The notes under the pieces are model-generated. The model was not told the origin of the DNA. It saw nothing but the letters and a program-made list of their open reading frames with translations, and did no database searches. The position numbers and the translations under genes are program-made. From Coprinellus micaceus (taxonomy: Eukaryota > Basidiomycota > Agaricomycetes > Agaricales > Psathyrellaceae): a DNA stretch of 64,000 nt. Below, piece by piece: positions 43,710 through 54,552 of the stretch; positions within the stretch are counted from its first letter, which is position 1; every line of letters begins with the position of its first letter. The stretch spans positions 3,658,001 to 3,722,000 of the forward strand of contig OX596336.1 of NCBI GenBank assembly GCA_951394405.1. Reading direction: 5' to 3'.

Positions 43710-46700
43710 ATGCCCCTGAACCGTCGAAAGCTGCAGCCCCTCCTCCCATGCCATATTGCAGGCTGCCCTCGTCAATTCAAGGCGCAACAGGGACGGACCC
43801 ATCACATGCGTTCTCAGCATCCGAACCTCGCAGGGCATCATATCTCTGCACCTACGGCGATACGACAGGCACCGTCGATTCCATCGTCACAGCTACCAAG
43901 TGGCCAAGGCAATGCCAACGTTTCCGAAGACGATGCTCAGCGAGCCAACCCCCCTTCCCCCTCCCCTGAACCTCAACCTCCTTCGGCGTCCAAAATCCTT
44001 CATCCTTACTTGACAGGTGGGTCTTGCACATTTGAACTTGCTCGGTTCTCTTCCAACTCATCACCTCATTATCCAGGCGAGCCCTGCACTGAAGATGGAT
44101 GCCCACTCCCTCCTGGATCCCCTCCCCTGCCTCTTACAACCCGCAGTGATGATGACTGGACGCCATTTGAAGACGAGGTTCAGTTCTGCATCGCCGACTT
44201 TCTCTATCGGCGAGAGGAAATGTCCCAAGGGAATATTGACACCTTGCTGCACTTATGGGGCCTCACACTCATGAAGTACGGCGCTGAATTCGGCCCGTTC
44301 GACAACTACACCCACATATTCAATATTATCGACGGCATCGAGCAAGGGGATGCACCGTGGCAGTGCATGAAGGTTCAAGTTCGGGAAGACGTAGACGAAA
44401 GTTCACCCAGCTGGAAGAAGAAGACGTATGAGGTCTGGTATCGCGATCCTGACACTGTCCTTGCCAACCTCCTCTCAAATCCTGATTTCAAGCATGGATT
44501 TGACTATCGCCCTTATGTGCATTTGGACAAGAACGGCGAGCGGCGGTGGAGCGACTTTATGTCTGGAAATTACGCATGGAACCATTCAGTACGTAGCTTC
44601 GAACCATCGATATGACTGATGGCAAATGCTCACACCCCTCTAGGACAAGATATTTAAAGACGACAACAGTACTCGGGGTTCAACCTACGTCCCCATCATT
44701 CTTGGCAGCGACAAGACTACCGTTTCCGTTGCTACTGGTGACATCGAGTACCACCCCCTCTACATCTCAATCGGCAATGTCCATAACAATGTCCGTCGTG
44801 CACACAGGAACGCTGTGGTGCCAATCGCCTTCCTTGCCATCCCTAAAGGTGAGTGAACTTGTCCGTTGCCTCATCCCATACTCACCGCTGTGCTGCCAGG
44901 TGAACGCAAGAGTGATAAGGATCCAGATTTCCGTCGCTTCAAGCGCCAGCTCTTCCACGCAACGATTGCTGCCATTTTCGCTGGCCTCAAGCCTCACATG
45001 TCGACTCCTGTTGTGCGAAGGTGCCCTGACGGCCACTTTCGCCGCGTAATCTTCGACTTTGCGGCGTTCATTGCGGATTATCCAGAACAGGTGATGCTGG
45101 CAGGGACTGTCCAAGGCTGGTGCCCAAAGTGTGTTGGAAGACAATGCTCATGTCAACTCTATCTCTACAAAGAATACCTCTATTTCGAACGTTTTACTTA
45201 TCTTCTATTGTTCTACAGAGAACAACAAGCACCTTGTATTATTCCCATTATACTCGCACTTATTGTTCTCTTATCTCCACCTTATCTCCATTCATTGCTA
45301 TTGTTCTCTACTTATGGAACGTCTATTGTTCTTTCCTATTGTTCCGCATATAGGTTATCTATTGTTCTCCACAGTATATAGTCCACACTGTAAGTGGGTG
45401 AGTCCCCATCGAACTCTCCCCACTTACAGGTGCGTATCTTGTATACCCTACTTACTTCCAATCTAACATCGAACTCTCCCCACTTACAGTGGGTCATACT
45501 TGCATCGTTCTACAAGTTATGAGCCCCGGGCTCCTCTGATCACGCCATCCGTTATCAGACACCGCGGTAACCGCTCCACTGCCCCTCGATCGCCCATAGC
45601 CTACGGCCTCTTCTTGTGTGATATCTCCACCTGAAGCCTATCTCCCTTCACATTCTCACTATCTTCACTTTCGCTATTTACGTTTCGCTACTTACATTCC
45701 ACTACCCCTCCTGATACTCAGGAGTACATATCAACTTCCATTACCACCTTCTACCCCGCGGCAAGCGTTCCCACTACGGGAAAGAAGCTATCAGGAAGTC
45801 CACAGACGCTTACCGTCTGCGGAATTAGAGTAGTGATCCTTCTTTGAGAGGCCTGATTCGGTTGGACTGGGGAAACGACGCAACGGTAGCGCTCCCTCCA
45901 TCCAAACGCTTTCAGTAACCGGTACTCAAAGTGACAGCGGGGTTCCCTCTGCGGATCTTAGTGTAAAACTTCAACTCCTTTTTAGGATATCTACGTATTG
46001 GTCCGTTTTACCTACAAAATCACGGGCACTTTACCTATCACCTATCACTTATCGTTTCGTACCTATCATTTTATCCTCTCCCATTCTTTATCACCTACCA
46101 TCATGGACTCTACCACTACGTCCTCGCCCATCATGCTCACGGCCTACACTGTGCAGCAGTGGAAGTTCACTGTCGAGAACAAGGCCTTCGACCTCAACGC
46201 CTACGGCATCCTCACAGGGGAAGAGAAAAAACCTGGGAGCAATGCCGACGACAAGGTCAAGTCCGACTATGCCAGTCGCCGCTCCAAGCTCATCGGCTAC
46301 GTCCGGTCTACTCTCGACCACTCCCAACTTGAGACCGTCCTCTCTGGCATCCAAGTCACCGACATCGCTGCTATCTGGGAGAAGCTCTTGGAAACCTACC
46401 AGCCCAAGACTTCTGGCTCTCGCATCAGTGTCCTTCAGGAGATGATGGCACTCCGAATGAGGTCCTCGGGTTTCGAGAAGGAGACCTACTCCGACTTCGG
46501 ATCGCGTTGCATGGCACACGCCTCACGTCTCACTGCGCTCCTCCCGCAAGGAGCAGAATACCTTCCAGAGACAACACAGACCGTCACCATCTCCTCCCAA
46601 ACGACATCGGACGGAGCAACAACGACGATTCAATCCACCAGTCGGGGAGCACATGAACTCCTTACGCCCTCTGCTTTCGAGGAAGGATACACGGCTGCTC

Positions 46701-49700
46701 ATCTCGCGCGCGATCTTGCAATCAGCATGATCCCCATTGGTCTTGGCAAGGATGACACCATCCTCCGCAATACGCTCAACCACATCTCCACTGGGGACGA
46801 CAATCCCCTTGAAGTCCTCGATCACCTTCGCAAGGCCGACTCCCTCGCTCGCAACACTCAGCTTGCTGAGGGGACGTCCGCCGCTCTTCAGGTAGCTACA
46901 GCTGCCCCGAAGAAGAAGGCGAAGTACAGGTGCAAGGTCCACGGTTGGCAGAACACGCATGAGGACAAGGACTGCCGCGTCCAGAACTCCCAGAAGGCCA
47001 AGATCGCGGAGACACCTACCACAGCAGCGACTGCTGAGGAGAGCGTCATGATGGCCAGTGTTGCCCACATCGCAAGTCCCCTTATCCGTCGAGCTCGTAA
47101 CAACCCCACTAATACTTCCTGGAACCCAGACTCAGGTGCAACCTCACATATGACACCCAATCGCAAGTGGATCCGTAACATGGTTGCGGTGAAAATTGCT
47201 GTGTCTCTCGCCAACAACGAGATCGTCTGGGCTACAGGAAAGGGGGAAGTACGTTTCACGCCTCGTATATACGGAAAAGTTGGCCAAACTGTGATATTCA
47301 ACGATGTACTATATGTTCCCGCACTCCGCAATAACCTATTCTCGATCCTCTCCGTTGTTAAGAAGAGCAAAATGCGCGTCGTAATTGAAGGAGACTCGCT
47401 TGACTTCTTCAAGAATGGCGAGCTACTCCTAACAGCTACCATCGACGGAACTGTTGGCTCTCTCAATGGGACAACGCTCGAAAACACGGAAACGGAGGCA
47501 GCCTACATCTCCAAGATCGAGAAGGAACTATTACATCAGAGGTTAGGGCACATTGGGAAGGACCGTCTGGAGACGCTTATGCGCCAAGACTTAGCCACTG
47601 GCATCCTGGTGAAGGAGGGCACGGAACTCAATGACACCTGCGAACACTGCATTGCAGGGAAGCAACATCGGGATCCATTCCCAAAGCTATCAGCGAATCG
47701 CTCAACAGAGCTCCTTGGACGGATTCACTCGGACCTCCATGGACCCCTCGCTGTACAGACACCAATCGGCTATCGATACTGGATCACATTCATTGATGAC
47801 CACTCACGGTTCAAGGAGGTCGCCCTCCTGAAACACAAGAGTGATGCATTCCAAGCCTTCAAAGACTTTGTTGCCAAGAGTGAGCGAAAGCTCGGCACAA
47901 AGGTCAAGGAACTTCGTGATGATAAAGGGGGGGAATACATGGGGAACGACTTCATTCAATGGTGCAAGGGACTTGGTATCGCACGGCAACACACAGTTAA
48001 AGCCACACCTCAACAGAACGGTGTCAGCGAACGACTCAATCGCACACTAACTGAAGGGGTCATTGCCATGCTCAACCAAGCACGCCTTCCCATGATGTTC
48101 TGGGGTGCAGCTGTACTCTATTACACAGACATCCTGAATGCGACCCCATCCTCCACATTATCGAATACTACCTCCTATGAAGTCTGGCATAAAGCAAAGC
48201 CCGATCTGTCCATGCACCGAGTATTTGGCTGCCGCGTATACGTCCATGTATCGCGCAAGGACCGCAAGAACCTCCAGTCACACACGGAGCCTTGTGTCTT
48301 TATCGGCTTTGAACCAGGCTACAAAGGCTGGAAATGCTACAATCCAGTAACGAAGAAGATCACCATATCCCGGGATGTTATCTTCGCTGAAGGCACCTTC
48401 CCTGGTCTCTCGACCGTAGGGAACGAACAGGCATACACGCCTATAGGCATTAGGGACATCTGGCCAGACGCCGATCTCGAACCGGAGAATCCACCTCTTG
48501 CACCACCTCATGCTCCCATCGCGCCACCACCGCCTCCCCATGACCATCCAGATGATGGATCAGACGAGAGCGACAATGATGACGATGGAGACCAAGCAGC
48601 ACCTCGGACTCCCGAGCGACCTCCTAAAACTGAGCCTAAGACGCCAGCCACACAGCAACCGTCTGTCCATCCGTCAATTCCACCTACTCCTACGAAACGG
48701 GATCCCTCATCTACTCCCTCAACGAAACAGCTGCTACCAATACCTGCCTTGTTCCCAGGGCTCCCTGCACCAGCTGAGGATGGACCCATGTTCCCAGAAC
48801 TACCTCCTCCAGCACCGGTCGCACCTCCAGCACCTGCCCAGAAACGCACCCGGCCACCTCCCCCTCCCCCTCGCGAATCAATCCCTCGCAAGGCGAAAGT
48901 TCCGAAAGCTCCACCGCTAGTAGCACAAAGCTCCCGGCCCGTACGGAAAACGGCAACGACCGTCAAGGACTACCAACTCGCGAGTGGAAAAGGGAGACGC
49001 GGTACAATTCCAGTGGCCAGGCGTGAAGGGGGTGAACAGGTAGCAGATCGAGGGGGTGCACAGAGAAACAATCAGCTACCCGAAACAGAGGATGAGGATG
49101 AGGATGAAGACGACGATGAAGACGACGAACCTGTACAACCCATTGCAGCTGAGGACTTTGACCTTGACGACGAACCTGTAGACATGGAAGATGCACTACG
49201 TGCCACCAGTATACTTGATTCTCTCATCAGTCTATACCACGTCCCCCTGGAAGAGACCCTGACTCTTGACCAAGGCATGGAAATGGCATTCTACATGGCA
49301 CAGGATAAAGCACTAGGAGCGGCTACACGCCGTCCAGGAGATGCGCCTTGGACACACTGGGAAGCCTTCGCAGGACCAGATGGCGAACACTGGCAGACCG
49401 CAGCACAGGTTGAGATTGACGCTCTAACCACCAATGGCACTTGGGAACTAGTCGAACTACCAGAGGGACGAAAGGTTGTCGGATCACGATGGGTCTTCCT
49501 CATCAAACGAAAGGCAGATGGCACAATTGACCGCTACAAGGCTCGACTTGTCGCCAAGGGATACTCCCAAATGCCTGGAGTAGACTACGATCAGACATGG
49601 GCACCTGCATCTCGTCTCACATCAATTCGCGCGATCTTCGCCCAAGCCGCCATGGAAGGACACTTCATCGAGACCATTGACGTCGACAATGCCTACCTCA

Positions 49701-52700
49701 ACGGAACAATCGAGGAGCAATACGAAGTCTACATGGAGCAAGCGCCAGGGTTTGAGATCAAGAATCCAGACGCAAAGGGACGGAGATGGGTGTGCCGGCT
49801 GAAGAAGGGTTTATATGGCTTGAAACAGAGCGGACGACTATGGTACCAAAAGCTAGCATCAGAGCTTGAAGCAATCGGATTCACCCAAATAAAATCTGAC
49901 CCAGCTATCTATGTCTGGGAGATGGATGGGACCCGCATTGTTGTACCAGTCTTCGTTGACGACATCACCATAACCTCGAAAAGCCAGGAGAAGATCCAAT
50001 GGCTCAAGGACTCCCTTGCCAAGGTCTTCAAGATCAAGGATCTCGGACCCACCTCGTACCTGCTTGGAATCAAGGTTGACTACGACCGTGAGAACCGAGT
50101 CATGCGCCTATCCCAGACTCAATACATCCTCGACATGCTTGCGCGATTCAAGATGGAGGACTGCTACCCAGTAGGAACTCCAATGGATCCAGGAAGCGGT
50201 GCTACTCTCACCAAGTACATTCCAAACAAGGCTGACGACGAGATGATGAAGAACGTCCCATACATGAATGCCATCGGCGCCCTGATATACCTTATGATTG
50301 CGACACGCCCTGACATTGCCTACGCTGTTGCCAAACTAGCCCAATACAACTCCAACCCCGGACCTATGCATTGGAAAGCAGTCAAGCACCTATTCCGTTA
50401 CCTCAAGGGAACCAAAGATCTGAAACTCACCTATCGTAACAATGGTAGCAAGATGTCTTCGGAACTCTTCCAAGCATACAGCGACGCAGATCATGCTGGG
50501 TGCCTTGACACGCGACGATCCACATCTGGATTTGTCATTAAAATGGGATCAGGAGCAGTTAGTTGGTCGGCAAAGAAGCAATCGACGGTGGCAGACTCCT
50601 CAACAGAGGCAGAGTACGTCTCCGCGTCGAGCGCTGGAAGGGACATCATCTGGATGCGCACACTCCTGAAGGAACTTGGTCACGACGTCTCTACTCCCTC
50701 ACCACTCATGGTCGACAACCAATCCGCACTCAAGGTTCTCCGGAACCCAGAACTCCATAGCCGAATGAAGCACATCGATATAAAGATGCATTGGATTCGG
50801 GATGCTATCAAGCGAGGCGACATTACTGTTCACTTTTTATCTACTACCGATATGATCGCCGATATATTTACTAAACCTTTACCCAAACCTGCCGTTGAAC
50901 GTCATCGACTTGCTCTTGGACTCGAGTAAATACAGAGACATTACATTGAGGGGGTGTGTTGGAAGACAATGCTCATGTCAACTCTATCTCTACAAAGAAT
51001 ACCTCTATTTCGAACGTTTTACTTATCTTCTATTGTTCTACAGAGAACAACAAGCACCTTGTATTATTCCCATTATACTCGCACTTATTGTTCTCTTATC
51101 TCCACCTTATCTCCATTCATTGCTATTGTTCTCTACTTATGGAACGTCTATTGTTCTTTCCTATTGTTCCGCATATAGGTTATCTATTGTTCTCCACAGT
51201 ATATAGTCCACACTGTAAGTGGGTGAGTCCCCATCGAACTCTCCCCACTTACAGGTGCGTATCTTGTATACCCTACTTACTTCCAATCTAACATCGAACT
51301 CTCCCCACTTACAGTGGGTCATACTTGCATCGTTCTACAAAGTGAGCGCTATTCTTCCCAATTGACTGCTATTGTTCTGAATGGATGCTTTTCAGATGTA
51401 CCGCGCAACCATCCGACATTGATGGGCAGGCAGGTCCCAGAACCAACCGACTTCTCGACAAGTTGCTTCAGTTGGACGTTGCGACATATCAAACCATGTG
51501 GGACGAATATGGATTCGACACTAGCGTGATCGTACGTGGCAGTCCTCGACACCTGACTTGACTTGGAGACTAACCTGCTCAAAACCTGCTTTCAGCCTTT
51601 CACCCGAGACTTTCCCCGTGCCGACATCTATGAGATGCTCTCCTCCGACCTGCTACATCAAGTTATTAAAGGGACATTCAAGGACCATCTGGTGACGTGG
51701 GTTGAGGAATATCTAAAGATCACGTACGACAAGGCCGAGGCAGGTGTTATTATGGACGAGATCGACCGGCGGTGCGACATTATCTTATGCTACACTGTAC
51801 AAACACAAGCTGACAACGTTCTAGGCTTGCAGCGGTTCCGCCTTTCTCAGGGCTGCGAAGATTCAAGCAAGGCCGGCGTTTCAAGCAGTGGACCGGCGAT
51901 GATTCTAAGGCGCTCATGAAGGTGAGCCTCTTTCAAGCCAGGCGGGGCTCACAGTAGACTGACTGGCCTGCAGATCTACCTCGCTGCCATCAAAGGACTC
52001 CTTCCCTCAGAGGTTATCAAGTGCTTCTCCTCGTTTCTTGACTTCTGCTACCTGGTCCGCAGAAATGACATCGACACTCAAACACTTTCCGACATCGACA
52101 AATCGCTCCGCAGGTTTCATCAGCATCGAGAATTCTTCCGGCAGACCGGCGTGCGTGAGGACGGCTTTTCTCTTCCTCGCCAGCACTCGCTTGTGCACTA
52201 CTGCGACAATATCCGCAACTTTGGCGCCCCCAACGGCCTCTGCTCATCGATTACGGAGTCCCGCCACATCACCGCAGTCAAGAAGCCATGGCGACGGTCG
52301 AATCGCTACGAGGCATTAGGTCAAATGCTCCTCATCAACCAGAGGCTAGACAAGCTCACAGCAGCTCGCACTCACTACGTTGCTCGCAAAATGCTCCTCC
52401 CCGAACGTTTACAGCTTCTCGGGCCCCTACCTGCGGTGGATGGAGATGGAGGGTCTGCATGTGATGCTGGGGAGGGGGGTGGACCGACGGATGAATGGGT
52501 GTTAGCTGACGTGAAGCTAGCGAGAACCATAGGTGCGTCACAATCCTTCTCTTGCCTGACCTCACAGACTGAAATGCCTGCTCGCCCAGACCAGGACTTC
52601 GTCGACGCAGCAACTGCAGCAAGTGAACTCGAGATCCCAGACCTTCCCGATATGCTCGAAATCTTTCTGCAGGACCAACTCGGTGGTCCATCCCAGGACG

Positions 52701-53257
52701 ACGACAGCGACAGCAGTGCCGACACCTTGCTCCTCGACTACATATCATCCATATCAACCTACCGCTCTGCCGTTGCAACATTCTTTGCCCCCAGCGACGT
52801 CTGCGGCATTCGAGGCATGCGGAAGGAGTGGCTGCGCTGCACGCCTTCGTGGAGAAACCGGGGCCCGCGGTACGACTGTGTCTACCTTGTGGAGGACGAG
52901 ATGAAACCCGGATTTCGGGGCTTGCGAGTCGTTCGTCTGAAGGCCTTGCTGTCGTTCAGCTACGAGGGCACCGAATACCCGTGCGCTGTTGTCGAGTGGT
53001 TCAAGACGGTTGGACGTGGTCCTGACAAGGACACCGGGATGTGGATAGTGAAGCCAGACGTGTCAAGCCGCGATCGGAGGGATACAACGATTGTTCACAT
53101 TGATACCATACTCCGAGCGGCTCACCTGCTCCCTATCTACGGCTCTTCATACCCATTAATACCCTCGGATTTTGAGCACACCAGAACTCTAGACTCGTTT
53201 AATGCTTACTACGTTAACAAGTATATTGATCACCATGCGAATGAAATTGCTTTCTGA
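43710..53257 (+). CDS. Plavaka-type (KDZ superfamily) transposase, about 1001 aa, split by copia copy B
   Basis: Exons 43710-44588, 44644-44848, 44900-45128, 51396-51531, 51596-51771, 51825-51921 and 51974-53257 give one open frame. The N-terminus has a C2H2 finger (CHIAGCPRQF...RTHHMRSQH). Core signatures of these transposases are clear: FMSGNYAWNHS, VPIILGSDKTTVSVATG, SIGNVHNNVRRAHRNAVV, GLRRFKQGRRFKQWTGDDSK, and TESRHITAVKKPWRRSNR. The C-terminus has an RFTS/BAH-like region around YDCVYLVEDEMKPGFRGLR. The copia element lies at the 5' splice site of the third intron. The intron would be 54 nt without it and 6,267 nt with it. All seven exons keep phase, so the gene may still make protein if that intron is removed. 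Confidence 0.85.
45132..45514 (+). repeat. 5' LTR of copia copy B
   Basis: 383 bp. Differs from the copy A LTR at about six positions (for example AAGCACC instead of AACCACC), and all six are shared with its own 3' LTR. Confidence 0.95.
45516..45526 (+). other. Primer-binding site of copy B
   Basis: GTTATGAGCCC, as in copy A, complementary to the initiator tRNA-Met anticodon stem-loop. Confidence 0.7.
46103..50929 (+). CDS. Copia Gag-Pol polyprotein, copy B, 1608 aa, intact
   Basis: Same domain order and all catalytic motifs as the copy A polyprotein: DSGATSH protease, HHCC and D-D-E integrase, FVDD reverse transcriptase, SDADHAG RNase H. By eye only six residues differ (such as VHVSRK for VHVLRK, LDQG for LNQG and APWTH for APRTH), none in a catalytic motif, against roughly fifty silent changes. 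The start is the ATG in ACCATCATGG at 46103. Upstream in-frame residues lack an ATG. Transcribed in the same direction as the host transposase gene. Confidence 0.95.
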   Translation: MDSTTTSSPIMLTAYTVQQWKFTVENKAFDLNAYGILTGEEKKPGSNADDKVKSDYASRRSKLIGYVRSTLDHSQLETVLSGIQVTDIAAIWEKLLETYQPKTSGSRISVLQEMMALRMRSSGFEKETYSDFGSRCMAHASRLTALLPQGAEYLPETTQTVTISSQTTSDGATTTIQSTSRGAHELLTPSAFEEGYTAAHLARDLAISMIPIGLGKDDTILRNTLNHISTGDDNPLEVLDHLRKADSLARNTQLAEGTSAALQVATAAPKKKAKYRCKVHGWQNTHEDKDCRVQNSQKAKIAETPTTAATAEESVMMASVAHIASPLIRRARNNPTNTSWNPDSGATSHMTPNRKWIRNMVAVKIAVSLANNEIVWATGKGEVRFTPRIYGKVGQTVIFNDVLYVPALRNNLFSILSVVKKSKMRVVIEGDSLDFFKNGELLLTATIDGTVGSLNGTTLENTETEAAYISKIEKELLHQRLGHIGKDRLETLMRQDLATGILVKEGTELNDTCEHCIAGKQHRDPFPKLSANRSTELLGRIHSDLHGPLAVQTPIGYRYWITFIDDHSRFKEVALLKHKSDAFQAFKDFVAKSERKLGTKVKELRDDKGGEYMGNDFIQWCKGLGIARQHTVKATPQQNGVSERLNRTLTEGVIAMLNQARLPMMFWGAAVLYYTDILNATPSSTLSNTTSYEVWHKAKPDLSMHRVFGCRVYVHVSRKDRKNLQSHTEPCVFIGFEPGYKGWKCYNPVTKKITISRDVIFAEGTFPGLSTVGNEQAYTPIGIRDIWPDADLEPENPPLAPPHAPIAPPPPPHDHPDDGSDESDNDDDGDQAAPRTPERPPKTEPKTPATQQPSVHPSIPPTPTKRDPSSTPSTKQLLPIPALFPGLPAPAEDGPMFPELPPPAPVAPPAPAQKRTRPPPPPPRESIPRKAKVPKAPPLVAQSSRPVRKTATTVKDYQLASGKGRRGTIPVARREGGEQVADRGGAQRNNQLPETEDEDEDEDDDEDDEPVQPIAAEDFDLDDEPVDMEDALRATSILDSLISLYHVPLEETLTLDQGMEMAFYMAQDKALGAATRRPGDAPWTHWEAFAGPDGEHWQTAAQVEIDALTTNGTWELVELPEGRKVVGSRWVFLIKRKADGTIDRYKARLVAKGYSQMPGVDYDQTWAPASRLTSIRAIFAQAAMEGHFIETIDVDNAYLNGTIEEQYEVYMEQAPGFEIKNPDAKGRRWVCRLKKGLYGLKQSGRLWYQKLASELEAIGFTQIKSDPAIYVWEMDGTRIVVPVFVDDITITSKSQEKIQWLKDSLAKVFKIKDLGPTSYLLGIKVDYDRENRVMRLSQTQYILDMLARFKMEDCYPVGTPMDPGSGATLTKYIPNKADDEMMKNVPYMNAIGALIYLMIATRPDIAYAVAKLAQYNSNPGPMHWKAVKHLFRYLKGTKDLKLTYRNNGSKMSSELFQAYSDADHAGCLDTRRSTSGFVIKMGSGAVSWSAKKQSTVADSSTEAEYVSASSAGRDIIWMRTLLKELGHDVSTPSPLMVDNQSALKVLRNPELHSRMKHIDIKMHWIRDAIKRGDITVHFLSTTDMIADIFTKPLPKPAVERHRLALGLE
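50947..50956 (+). other. Polypurine tract of copy B
   Basis: TGAGGGGGTG abutting the 3' LTR. Confidence 0.8.
50957..51339 (+). repeat. 3' LTR of copia copy B
   Basis: 383 bp, identical by eye to 45132-45514, followed by AAGTG and the original intron donor GTGAGC at 51342. Confidence 0.95.
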
Positions 53258-53805
53258 ACATCGGGGCTACGCTTAGAAATTGTCTAGCTAAAATATCAGA
53301 CGGGGGACGCGAACGTGGTCCAAACGCACATTGTGAACGGTTAGCGTTTCTGGTCAGCGTGGCTCGGTCGTGGTAGCTCGTCCCCACGATTCTCGACCGC
53401 GCCACAGCCGTCACGTCGGAGCCACGGACGCCACGGGTTGAGCATCTTGCTGATGTAGTACTTACGTCACGCGTATGGGCGCTTCCCGGCGGCGGCGAGG
53501 CTCCGCCTCGAACGCGGTCACGGACACTCGGGCTCTCAGGGGGCCAAATAGTTCCAATGGCGCGTCTCGTGGACCATATCCCCGATCGGTGTAAACATGA
53601 AAGCCTACACCCGAAGCGCTCCATTCAGTCTTGGTCGAAGTGCTGATAATCAGTGCTCTCCGAGCGCTGAGGTCTAACATATATGATCATACATTGGTTT
53701 CGATAGTGTTACAAAAAGGAGAGGGGGTATATAAATATTGGTGCGTAATGCTTTTGTGAGTTATTTGTGACCCTTGAAACCGCCCGAATCCCAAATGCTC
53801 GTCCA
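53258..53805. other. Intergenic, holds putative right end of KDZ element
   Basis: CGTGG/CCACG-rich sub-terminal DNA up to about 53459, then ordinary spacer with the 3' end of the DUF6699-like gene at 53806. Confidence 0.45.
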
Positions 53806-54552
53806 TCACGACGTCAACTTGACAAGCCAAGTGTCTGGAACGACATGGCTATGCGGTAGATGCCTGGCGTCTTCATACTCTTCGTCCCTCTCCAGCCCCT
53901 TAAACAGCGTCACATCCCCCAAATAGTCAATTCTCTTCGGCCTCTTGTCTCCCCCCGGCTCCGCCTCCAACCTCTTCTTCACCGTCTTCTCCAGCTCCTC
54001 CATCTTCTTCTTATCCTTAATGAGGAATCCCCACTCGCTATCGACGATGGGCTCCTGTAGTCCCGCGTACAATGCATCCCAGACGACTTCGCAGGTGATG
54101 TTCACGTTCGCCGCGCTGCGGATGTCGATCGCCCATGGAAAGGCTTTGGAGATCAAGCGGAAGTGGTACGTCGGCGTGGACTTGGCGGGGACGTTCCGGC
54201 TCGTGTAGTACGTGGATGTGAGAATCTCGGAGCGTGGCCGCCGTTTAATGTCGAATCGGAGGAGGGTGGTATCCGCCGCGAGGATAGGGTTGAGGTTAGG
54301 ATACTTTTTGGAGGTTTGGCTGATCACTGGAGAGGTTTGTTAGCGTTATGGTCTGATATGGGTGCTGAGAGCAAGAAAGAACGTACCCGGAGGTCGGCCC
54401 TGGTATGGGTCAGCGTATGCGGCCCCGCCCCCTCCCCATTGCATCGGTGGAGGTTGTTGGACTGGATATCCCCCGCCGAATTGGTTTTGGACGCCCCATG
54501 GGTAGGGGTTGATGGGCGCGCTGTACGGTGGATAGTTCCATGGATTCGCCAT
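53806..54552 (-). CDS. DUF6699-like protein, about 228 aa
   Basis: Exons 54387-54552 and 53806-54326 join in frame over a 60-nt intron. The N-terminal 55 residues are Pro/Tyr/Gly/Gln-rich (MANPWNYPPYSAPINPYPWG). The folded part begins YPNLNPILAADTTLLRFDIK and continues through TYHFRLISKAFPWAIDI and VTCEVVWDALYAGL-type residues (the sequence reads NITCEVVWDALYAGLQEP). It then has charged helices and ends in VVPDTWLVKLTS. The opening N-x-L-L-x(n)-D-I pattern and overall order fit the DUF6699 family common in Agaricomycetes, whose function is unknown. The family assignment is from memory. Confidence 0.75.

Larger units (their letters stand above)
45127..51344 (+). mobile_element. Ty1/copia LTR retrotransposon, copy B, complete
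   Basis: 6,208 bp (45132-51339) flanked by the 5-bp duplication AAGTG (45127-45131 and 51340-51344). LTRs of 383 bp are identical by eye. Same structure as copy A, with no indels between copies and about 1.3 per cent substitutions by eye count. Inserted in the KDZ transposase gene. Confidence 0.95.
40597..53459. mobile_element. Putative KDZ/Plavaka DNA transposon containing copia copy B
   Basis: The transposase gene and a divergent gene are bracketed by ACTACATCAGCAA (left end, about 40595) and its inverse TTGCTGATGTAGT (right end, about 53447-53459). Behind both termini, in the same relative order, are a GGCGT...GGCTCC motif, CGTGG-rich DNA and GTTCACAAT. I see no clear target duplication, so boundaries are provisional. 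Without the copia insertion it would be about 6.6 kb. Confidence 0.5.

Noticed and set aside
43710..53257. Calling the Plavaka transposase disrupted or dead
   Set aside because: The copia element is within an intron at its donor. All exon phases match and a donor-like GTGTGT remains.
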